A stretch of DNA of 5,043 bases from an uncultured bacterium (GTDB lineage Bacteria > Patescibacteriota > Minisyncoccia > Phycocordibacterales > UBA9973), in NCBI GenBank assembly GCA_903821415.1, contig CAIJLF010000076.1:1-5043 (forward strand). The letters run 5' to 3'. Below the pieces are notes generated by a model. It ran no database searches, had not been told where the DNA came from, and was given only the letters and a program-made list of their open reading frames with translations. Both the position numbers and the translations under genes were made by a program. Shown here piece after piece: positions 1 through 5,043 of this stretch; the stretch's first letter is position 1, and every line of letters begins with the position of its first letter.

Positions 1-1137
1 AGAATAAAATCAAAAGAATATAAAGATGCAAACAAAAAGAAGCATTTATGGAATATTCCTATTCAATATGAAAGCAATGGGAAAAATATAAATCTATTAA
101 TGACAAAAAAGTCTGACCCGCTAATAGGAACTTCTATCGGTAAATTAAATAAAGAAGAAGGGACTTTTATGCGCGTTCGTTATAGTAAAGAAAATCTAGC
201 AAATTTAAAAACTGAAATACTAAATAATAAACTATCAGTTAAAGACAGACTAGGTATTATACGCGATATTTTTGCTTTGGCTGAAGGTGGATATATAAAT
301 ACATATGAAGCATTAGAATTTTCATTAGTATATAAAAATGAAACAGAATTTATAGTCTGGTCTGAAATCGCTTCTGGTATAAATAGAATTGCAAATATTA
401 TTAATAGTGAGCCTTTTAAAGAAAAATACAATAAATATGTATTATCTTTGTGGAGTCCTTTGGCAAATAAAATGGGGTGGAATCACAAAAACGGAGAAGA
501 ACATTCGGAGACTTTCTTGCGTAATCTTGCATTATCCATGGCAGCTAATTATGGGGACAAAAAAATAATAGAAGAGGCAAAAGAACTCTTTAAAAATAAA
601 GACAAGAATCCAATCCGTGCAGATATCCGTGGAGTGGTATACAGCATCGTCGCATCAAATGGAAGAGAAAAAGAATGGAAAATATTTGAAAAATTATATA
701 ATAAAGAAGAAATGCATGAAGAAAAAGATAGATACTGTAGAGCTTTATCTTCATTTAAGAATGAGAAATTACTTTTACAAACTTTAAATTTTAGTTTATC
801 TTATAAAGTAAAGAACCAGGATTCTCCATTCATAATTACTGCAGTTTGGTCAAACAAATACGGCAAAGATATAACATGGAAATTTATAAAAAATAATTGG
901 AAAATAATTGTTAAAAATTTTGGTATTGGTGGACACTTTTTATCTAGAGTTCTCTCTCCACTTGGAAACCATTCATCACAAAAAGATTTAAACGATATTA
1001 AAAAGTTTTTTACTAAAAATGTCGCCCCTGGTGCCACCCGCACTCTCGAACAATCATATGAGAGAATAGAATCCAATATTGCTTGGCTAAAAGATGACAA
1101 AAAATCAATCAAAGATTGGCTAAATAAAAACTACTAG
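1..1137 (+). CDS. M1-family zinc aminopeptidase, C-terminal part (5' truncated by window)
   Basis: The reading frame is open from base 1 to a TAG at 1135-1137 and gives 378 residues. The ATG at 100 is an internal methionine, because the 33 codons before it (including a LWNIPI stretch) read like the strand that precedes the C-terminal domain in M1 peptidases. The visible part matches the alpha-helical ERAP1_C-like domain: DRLGIIRDIFALAEGG, then VWSEIASGINRI, then IRADIRGVVYSIVASNG, then a WKFIKNNW segment, and a closing RTLEQSYERIESNIAWL. In the family this domain packs against the thermolysin-like domain and closes the substrate chamber; the enzyme removes N-terminal amino acids from peptides. 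The GxMEN and HExxH zinc motifs lie upstream and cannot be checked, so activity is unproven. No signal peptide can be judged. The protein is very rich in Lys, Asn and Ile. The gene converges on rnhB with a 63-bp gap. The family call is firm; substrate and symbol (pepN-like) are not. Confidence 0.88.
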   Translation, partial: RIKSKEYKDANKKKHLWNIPIQYESNGKNINLLMTKKSDPLIGTSIGKLNKEEGTFMRVRYSKENLANLKTEILNNKLSVKDRLGIIRDIFALAEGGYINTYEALEFSLVYKNETEFIVWSEIASGINRIANIINSEPFKEKYNKYVLSLWSPLANKMGWNHKNGEEHSETFLRNLALSMAANYGDKKIIEEAKELFKNKDKNPIRADIRGVVYSIVASNGREKEWKIFEKLYNKEEMHEEKDRYCRALSSFKNEKLLLQTLNFSLSYKVKNQDSPFIITAVWSNKYGKDITWKFIKNNWKIIVKNFGIGGHFLSRVLSPLGNHSSQKDLNDIKKFFTKNVAPGATRTLEQSYERIESNIAWLKDDKKSIKDWLNKNY

Positions 1138-1195
1138 AAATTAAAAGTTCCCCATCCCCGACGTGGGATAAATCCCCCACGTCGGGAATGGGGAA
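1138..1195 (-). terminator. Intrinsic terminator of rnhB in the convergent gap
   Basis: A long inverted repeat spans 1148-1195. The inner arms, 1157-1167 and 1176-1186, form 11 perfect pairs (CCCGACGTGGG with CCCACGTCGGG) around an 8-nt loop. One C/A mismatch (1156/1187) follows, then 8 more pairs (1148-1155 with 1188-1195). On the minus strand the stem is followed directly by CTTTTAATTT (1147 down to 1138), a U-rich tail that fits Rho-independent termination of rnhB, whose stop codon lies 5 bp before the stem. On the plus strand the tail is AAGAATATTA, with no U run, so stopping the aminopeptidase transcript would depend on the hairpin alone. Confidence 0.8.
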
Positions 1196-1200
1196 GAATA

Positions 1201-1884
1201 TTAATGTATATAACTCTTGCGATGGATAGGGGTCTGGCCGTGTTTTTTTATAGCCTCATAATGAGACTTGGTGCCATAACCTGAATGACGCTCGAAACCA
1301 TACTCGGGGTAATCTTTTCCATATTTAGTCATCACAGCATCACGAGTAACTTTCGCCACGATGGATGCCATAGAAATAACAGGATGAAGCTCGTCCCCTC
1401 TTATGATCGTCTCTTGATTAACATACTCAATTGGAGCTTTTAATCCACCATCAAGAAAAATATAAAACGAAGCAGGATTATGCAAATTCTGAGTCGCGTC
1501 GGAGCCCTTTAGGGTAAAGCGCGAAGAATTTGAATAATCTTGCGTAGTAATCTTAGCCAAGGATTCATTCAACGCTTTCTGTATACATTTTGCAATTCCG
1601 AATTTATCAATATTTTCAGGGGAGACAAAAGACACAGCATAGTCGCAATCCCCTTCTGCCTTTTGTTTTTTTAAAAATTCAAACCAAACTTCTCTTTGTT
1701 TTTTACTTAATTTTTTAGAATCTTTTAATTTTGGTAATACTTTGCCATAGGCCTTGCCTATGGCTGATTCTAAAAATTTTTCATCTTTTATGAGAAATGC
1801 GCATACAGCTACCGGACCAGCCAAAGGACCTCTGCCTACTTCATCTATACCTATTATGTATTTTGTGGTCTTCATATCTGCCAT
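1201..1884 (-). CDS. rnhB: Ribonuclease HII
   Basis: This complete 227-residue protein cleaves the RNA strand of RNA-DNA hybrids and nicks 5' of single ribonucleotides in DNA, acting in the cytoplasm in ribonucleotide excision repair and primer removal. The N-terminus carries GIDEVGRGPLAGPV, with catalytic D14 and E15 and the GRG motif (17-19) that contacts the ribonucleotide. DSKKLS is at 55-60, the third acidic residue is D145 in FLDGG, and the fourth is D164 in IIRGD. ISMASIVAKVTRD (170-182) and YGFERHSGYGT (195-205) follow; Y203 is the expected junction-sensing tyrosine. The protein ends soon after HRKSYIH. It is about 30 residues longer than the E. coli enzyme because of two apparent insertions, near 33-54 and 112-139. 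ATG at 1884 is chosen as the first start after the promoter; ATG at 1875 (M4) is also possible, and neither has a good Shine-Dalgarno site. The gene is divergent from dnaE and ends at a strong terminator. Confidence 0.96.
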   Translation of the reverse strand: MADMKTTKYIIGIDEVGRGPLAGPVAVCAFLIKDEKFLESAIGKAYGKVLPKLKDSKKLSKKQREVWFEFLKKQKAEGDCDYAVSFVSPENIDKFGIAKCIQKALNESLAKITTQDYSNSSRFTLKGSDATQNLHNPASFYIFLDGGLKAPIEYVNQETIIRGDELHPVISMASIVAKVTRDAVMTKYGKDYPEYGFERHSGYGTKSHYEAIKKHGQTPIHRKSYIH

Positions 1885-1921
1885 ATAGAACTATAATACC
1901 TTATTTGCTATACTAAGAAAA
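1885..1921 (-). promoter_or_regulatory. Putative rnhB promoter, leaderless type
   Basis: On the minus strand TATTAT (1898 down to 1893) is a good -10 hexamer ending 8 bp before the rnhB ATG. Initiation at the usual distance would fall within a few bases of the start codon. The candidate -35 at 17-bp spacing, TTTTCT (1921-1916), matches the consensus at only 3 of 6 positions. An AAGG lies 14 bp before the ATG, too far to act as a normal ribosome binding site. An overlapping alternative, TATAGT (1895-1890), would begin transcription inside the gene. The call rests on the hexamer and its position only. Confidence 0.45.
1886..1914 (+). promoter_or_regulatory. Putative dnaE promoter, leaderless type
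   Basis: TATACT at 1909-1914 matches the -10 consensus TATAAT at 5 of 6 positions and ends 8 bp before the dnaE ATG at 1923, so the transcript would start at or within a few bases of the start codon. At 17-bp spacing the -35 candidate is TAGAAC (1886-1891), a weak 3-of-6 match that overlaps the rnhB -10 flank. The 8 bases before the ATG, AAGAAAAT, contain no convincing Shine-Dalgarno sequence. Confidence 0.45.
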
Positions 1922-1922
1922 T

Positions 1923-4900
1923 ATGGAAAAATCGGAACTAAATACTGAGTTTATACATCTACACACTCACTCACATTACTCTCTCCTAGATGGACTATCT
2001 AAAATTCCGGATATGGTAAAAACCGCTAAAAAGAACGGTATGAACTCCCTAGCCATCACAGACCACGGCAATATGTACGGAGCTATAGAACTATATAAAG
2101 AGGCACATAAAGCCGGCATTAAGCCAATTATAGGCGTAGAAGCGTATATAGCAGAGAGAGGTAGAGCCGACAAAGAACCTGGAGTAGACAACAAACGCTA
2201 CCACCTGACCCTTCTTGCCAGGACTAAGCAAGGATATAAGAATCTGATGCGTTTAGTCACTATTGCAAACCTCGAAGGATACTACTACAAACCTCGCATG
2301 GATAAAGAAATTCTTCGACAATTTAGCGAGGGTATTATTTGTCTGTCTGGATGTATGGGTAGCCAGCTTTCCCGTGCTGTCTTAGCTAACAATTTAGAAA
2401 AAGCAGATGAACTCATAAAAGAACATCAAGAAATTTTCGGTAAAGAAAATTATTTTCTTGAAGTTCACTCACATCCTCACGTAGAAAATGATGAATTACT
2501 TCGTAAAGGAATTATAGCCTTGGGTAAAAAGTGGAATATACCAGTAGTGGCCGGACAAGATTCTCACTATCTTTGTATAGATGATCACGAGGCTCACAAT
2601 ACACTCCTCGCTGTGAACACTGGAGTTGTAAGTGGTAAGGAAGGAACAGGATTAGAATTTGGTGTTGATGATTTTTCTTTAATTGATGAAAAAACTGCTT
2701 TAAAATATTTCAAAGATATTCCCGAGGCTGTAAGAAATGCGAAAATGGTAGCTGACTTATGTGAAGATTATGACCTAGAATTAGGAACAGCTTACTTCCC
2801 AGACTTTCCTATCCCTGAAGGTCAGACAGCAGATGAAGTATTAAGAGAGCTTGCATACGATGGATTTGCAATGAGAAAACTTGAAAAAAACCAAGTATAT
2901 ATAGATAGATTAGAATATGAACTTAAAATAATAAAACAGAAAGGCTATCCAGCTTACTTCTTAGTTGTTTCAGACCTTCTAAAATACGCAAAAGAAAATG
3001 GTATTTATACAAATATCCGAGGATCTGTCGCTGGCTCTCTTACTACTTACCTAACTGGGATTACAAAGGTTGACCCGATGACATATAAACTTCCATTCGA
3101 AAGATTCTTAAACCCAGAACGTCCGTCATTACCCGATATCGATATGGACTACGCTGATAACAGACGAGATGAAATAATCGCTTATGCAAAAAGAAAATAT
3201 GGCGAAGATAAAGTTGCACAGATCGGAACTTTTGGAACAATGATGGCTAAAGGATCCGTCAAAGACGTAGCGAGGGCACTCGGCTATCCATACAGTATCG
3301 GTGATCGTATCTCTTCGATGATACCACTCGGTTCTCAAGGAACTGCTATGACTATCGACCATGCTATTAAAATAGTACCAGAACTAAAAGCTGCTTATAA
3401 GACAGAACCTGATACAAAGAAAATTATTGACCTTGCTAAAAAAATGGAAGGATGTGTCAGACACATCTCTGTCCATGCAGCGGGGGTCGTCATGGCCCCT
3501 CGTCCACTTTACGAATTCTCCCCTGTTCAGTTCGACCCTAAGGGTGGAAATATTATAACCCAGTACGACATGTACAGCATTGAGGATGCAGGATTGCCTA
3601 AATTCGACTTCCTCGGGATTCGTAACCTTTCTATACTTGCTGAAGCGGTAAGACTAGTTAGAGCTATACATAAAGTTGAGATAGACATAGATACTATAAC
3701 CCTAGATGACAAGCTAACTTTCGAGCTTCTATCTAAAGGTGAAACTATGGGACTTTTCCAACTAAATGGCTCTGGTATGACTAGATATTTAAAAGAACTT
3801 CGACCTTCAACAATACACGACATCAATGCTATGGTGGCTCTTTATCGTCCTGGACCGATGGAGTCTATTCCTGAATACATCAAACGCAAACACAACCCTA
3901 AAGCAATCACGTATCTTGACCCAAGATTAAAAGATATTCTTGATCAATCTTTCGGTGTTATCACTTATCAGGATGATGTTATGATGACTGCTATAAAGCT
4001 AGCCGGCTATTCTTGGCTCGAAGCTGACAAACTGCGTAAAGCTATGGGTAAAAAAATTCCAGAAGTCATGGAAGCAGAGAAAGGTAAACTCCTAGAAGGA
4101 TTCGTTAAGAATGGAATGACAGAAAAAAAGGCTCAAGAATTCTGGACACTCATCGAGCCATTCGCTGCATATGGATTCAATAAGGCCCATGCAGCGAGTT
4201 ACGGACTCGTGGCATATCAGACTGCATACATGAAAGCAAACTACCCTGTGGAGTATATGACAGCTATCATGACTTCTGAATCTGGTGACATAGAAAAAGT
4301 CGCAGAAATAATTCATGAATGTGAAAATATGAATATAAAAGTTCTTCCTCCAAATATCAACGAGAGCTTTGGTGGTTTTACGGTAATAAAAGGTAGTGAC
4401 CATAAAACTGATAGAACTATTCGCTTTGGATTTTACAATATTAAAAATCTTGGGGTTGATATAGCAGACTCCATAATTGAAGAAAGAAAGAAGAATGGTA
4501 AGTTTAAATCTTTAGCAGACTTCTTTGAAAGAATAAATCATAAAAATCTTAATAAAAAGTCTGTGGAAGCACTAGCAAAATGTGGAGCTATGGATGAAAT
4601 GGTAGAGCATAGAAATATGATTATGGGTAACCTAGAGACTCTTATTGCTTTCAATAAAGAATCTCGTGGTGTAAATGCTCAAGACTCACTCTTTGGATCT
4701 ATCGGTGGAATAGAAGTAAAACTCTCTCTCCTGCCTCAGACTGAAGCAACTCACCAAGAAAAGCTAACTTGGGAAAAAGATTTACTAGGACTATATGTTT
4801 CAGGTCACCCACTCGATAATTACAAAGAAAAAATTGAAAAGTTTGGAACATTGATTAAAAAAGCCTATGAATTAAAGGTAAATACTCCTGTTACTATAGC

Positions 4901-5043
4901 TGCGATTATAGATGATATAAGAATAGTAACCACGAAAAGTAACAACCGTATGGCCTTTATAAAAATTTCAGACTATACAGGAAATATAGATGCAGTCGTC
5001 TTCTCTAAACTTTTTGAATCCAATAAAGATATTCTAATCAAGG
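1923..5043 (+). CDS. dnaE: DNA polymerase III alpha subunit, 3' truncated by window
   Basis: This is the catalytic subunit of the replicative DNA polymerase. The frame is open for 1,040 codons to the window edge; E. coli DnaE has 1,160, so roughly the last 100 or more residues are missing. An in-frame TAA at 1914-1916 makes ATG 1923 the first possible start. Domains in order: PHP domain (from HLHTHSHYSLLDG, residues 12-24); palm with RGSVAGS (366-372), PDIDMDY (404-410) and KFDFLG (560-565); thumb and fingers with SVHAAGVV, LYRPGPMESIPEYI and YGFNKAHAASYG (750-761); tandem helix-hairpin-helix (about 835-892); clamp-binding motif QDSLF (920-924); start of an OB-fold (about 986 on). Catalytic aspartates by comparison with E. 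coli D401, D403 and D555 are D405, D407 and D562. The architecture is the DnaE rather than the PolC type, with no inserted exonuclease domain. No frameshift or stop was found on codon-by-codon reading. The gene is divergent from rnhB, 38 bp apart. Confidence 0.97.
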   Translation, partial: MEKSELNTEFIHLHTHSHYSLLDGLSKIPDMVKTAKKNGMNSLAITDHGNMYGAIELYKEAHKAGIKPIIGVEAYIAERGRADKEPGVDNKRYHLTLLARTKQGYKNLMRLVTIANLEGYYYKPRMDKEILRQFSEGIICLSGCMGSQLSRAVLANNLEKADELIKEHQEIFGKENYFLEVHSHPHVENDELLRKGIIALGKKWNIPVVAGQDSHYLCIDDHEAHNTLLAVNTGVVSGKEGTGLEFGVDDFSLIDEKTALKYFKDIPEAVRNAKMVADLCEDYDLELGTAYFPDFPIPEGQTADEVLRELAYDGFAMRKLEKNQVYIDRLEYELKIIKQKGYPAYFLVVSDLLKYAKENGIYTNIRGSVAGSLTTYLTGITKVDPMTYKLPFERFLNPERPSLPDIDMDYADNRRDEIIAYAKRKYGEDKVAQIGTFGTMMAKGSVKDVARALGYPYSIGDRISSMIPLGSQGTAMTIDHAIKIVPELKAAYKTEPDTKKIIDLAKKMEGCVRHISVHAAGVVMAPRPLYEFSPVQFDPKGGNIITQYDMYSIEDAGLPKFDFLGIRNLSILAEAVRLVRAIHKVEIDIDTITLDDKLTFELLSKGETMGLFQLNGSGMTRYLKELRPSTIHDINAMVALYRPGPMESIPEYIKRKHNPKAITYLDPRLKDILDQSFGVITYQDDVMMTAIKLAGYSWLEADKLRKAMGKKIPEVMEAEKGKLLEGFVKNGMTEKKAQEFWTLIEPFAAYGFNKAHAASYGLVAYQTAYMKANYPVEYMTAIMTSESGDIEKVAEIIHECENMNIKVLPPNINESFGGFTVIKGSDHKTDRTIRFGFYNIKNLGVDIADSIIEERKKNGKFKSLADFFERINHKNLNKKSVEALAKCGAMDEMVEHRNMIMGNLETLIAFNKESRGVNAQDSLFGSIGGIEVKLSLLPQTEATHQEKLTWEKDLLGLYVSGHPLDNYKEKIEKFGTLIKKAYELKVNTPVTIAAIIDDIRIVTTKSNNRMAFIKISDYTGNIDAVVFSKLFESNKDILIK
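1950..2570 (+). other. dnaE: PHP domain of DnaE with an apparently complete metal site
   Basis: Residues 10-216 carry the PHP signature: H14 and H16 in HLHTH, D47 and H48 in ITDHG, E73 in GVEAY, H94 in YHLTLLA, a CLSGCMGS loop (140-147), H184 in EVHSHPH, and D213 and H215 in GQDSHYL. E. coli DnaE has lost several of these (for example R for H in the first motif and F for H in the second). DnaE proteins that keep them, such as those of Thermus and Mycobacterium, bind metal here and can have 3'-5' exonuclease activity. Activity in this protein is inferred from motif retention. The domain may extend beyond residue 216. Confidence 0.8.
3000..3608 (+). other. dnaE: DnaE palm: Gly-Ser motif and catalytic aspartate triad
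   Basis: The nucleotide-binding Gly-Ser motif is at residues 366-372 (RGSVAGS). It is followed by FERFLNPERPSLPDIDMDY, which supplies metal-binding D405 and D407, and the triad is completed by D562 in KFDFLG. Spacing is within a few residues of E. coli (401, 403, 555). The GPG that normally precedes RGS is replaced by TNI here, while the Gly-Ser pair itself (367-368) is kept. Confidence 0.85.
4380..4598 (+). other. dnaE: DnaE helix-hairpin-helix DNA-binding region
   Basis: Residues from about 835 to 892 (RFGFYNIKNLGVDIADSII, then FKSLADFFERINHKNLNKKSVEALAKCGAMD) match the tandem helix-hairpin-helix segment of DnaE that binds duplex DNA without sequence specificity. In E. coli the same place reads GLGAIKGVGEGPIEAII and ends in LIMSGAFD. 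The middle of this stretch is among the most AT-rich in the window: 4501-4560 has 12 G or C bases in 60. Confidence 0.7.
4680..4694 (+). other. dnaE: Internal beta-clamp binding motif of DnaE (QDSLF)
   Basis: Residues 920-924 read QDSLF and fit the clamp-binding pentapeptide consensus, Q-x-S/D-L-F. The E. coli motif QADMF occupies 920-924 in its own numbering and lies at the same place, between the helix-hairpin-helix region and the OB-fold. It should tether the polymerase to the DnaN sliding clamp; binding is inferred from sequence and position. Confidence 0.8.
4878..5043 (+). other. dnaE: DnaE OB-fold domain, start only
   Basis: From about residue 986 the sequence PVTIAAIIDDIRIVTTKSNN followed by RMAFIKISDYTGNIDAVVF has the beta-strand pattern of the tRNA-anti type OB-fold that follows the clamp motif in DnaE and contacts single-stranded template. 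It is cut by the window end, so the rest of the fold and any tau-binding tail cannot be examined. Confidence 0.75.

Noticed and set aside
180..1112. Minus-strand open frames at 180-431 and 801-1112
   Set aside because: They lie wholly opposite the aminopeptidase tail, show no recognisable domain, and have hydrophobic low-complexity translations typical of antisense frames of Lys/Asn-rich genes.
100..1137. A complete 345-residue gene starting at ATG 100
   Set aside because: The same frame is open back to base 1 and the upstream residues fit an M1 peptidase, so this ATG is an internal methionine of a gene cut by the window.
1138..1200. Plus-strand intrinsic terminator for the aminopeptidase gene
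   Set aside because: The hairpin is followed on the plus strand by an A-rich tail with no U run. It was annotated only for the minus strand, although it may still slow polymerase from the other side.
1976..4403. Minus-strand open frames at 1976-2194, 3129-3362, 3527-3826 and 4092-4403
   Set aside because: All are opposite well-conserved dnaE sequence and carry no family motif, so they are shadows.
1..5043. Recoded TGA (Gly or Trp), as in some small-genome bacterial lineages
   Set aside because: No in-frame TGA occurs in any of the three genes, and conserved Gly and Trp positions use GGN and TGG codons.
1923..5043. Frameshift, intein or inserted element in dnaE
   Set aside because: Codon-by-codon reading shows one uninterrupted frame, with motif spacing within a few residues of E. 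coli DnaE.
1..5043. CRISPR array, tRNA or rRNA gene, insertion sequence, defence island
   Set aside because: No spaced direct repeats, tRNA-like cloverleaf, transposase motif or terminal repeats were seen, and nearly all bases are in housekeeping genes.

Overview
The window holds three protein genes with almost no spacer DNA, and two of them run off the ends. Coding potential covers nearly the whole 5 kb; the only non-coding stretches are 63 bp (1138-1200) and 38 bp (1885-1922). No RNA gene, mobile element or CRISPR array was seen. The DNA is AT-rich, with many AAA, ATA and TTA codons. There is no in-frame TGA in about 1,645 codons, so nothing suggests stop-codon recoding. The compact layout, the absence of Shine-Dalgarno sites at both starts, and the style of the DnaE and M1 peptidase sequences suggest a small-genome bacterium, possibly of the Candidate Phyla Radiation (Patescibacteria). 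That placement is an inference, not proven here.

Region 1 (1-1137, + strand) is the C-terminal part of an M1-family zinc aminopeptidase: the helical ERAP1_C-like domain without the catalytic domain, which lies upstream of the window. Region 2 (1138-1200) is the gap between converging genes. It is filled by a strong hairpin whose U-rich tail lies on the minus-strand side, so it reads best as the rnhB terminator. Region 3 (1201-1884, - strand) is a complete ribonuclease HII gene, rnhB. Region 4 (1885-1922) is a 38-bp divergent promoter region. Region 5 (1923-5043, + strand) is dnaE, the replicative DNA polymerase III alpha subunit. It is open without a break to the window edge, with 1,040 codons visible and probably about 100 or more missing.

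The rnhB and dnaE products both serve chromosome replication: DnaE synthesises DNA, and RNase HII removes misinserted ribonucleotides and leftover RNA primer residues. They are also neighbours in Escherichia coli, but there they lie on the same strand; here they are divergent. Each gene has a -10-like hexamer exactly 8 bp before its ATG and no ribosome binding site, which points to leaderless transcripts from two overlapping promoters. I see no clearly novel multi-gene system. The best leads are the promoter arrangement, an apparently complete metal site in the DnaE PHP domain, a divergent Gly-Ser motif in the DnaE palm, and two insertions in RNase HII.
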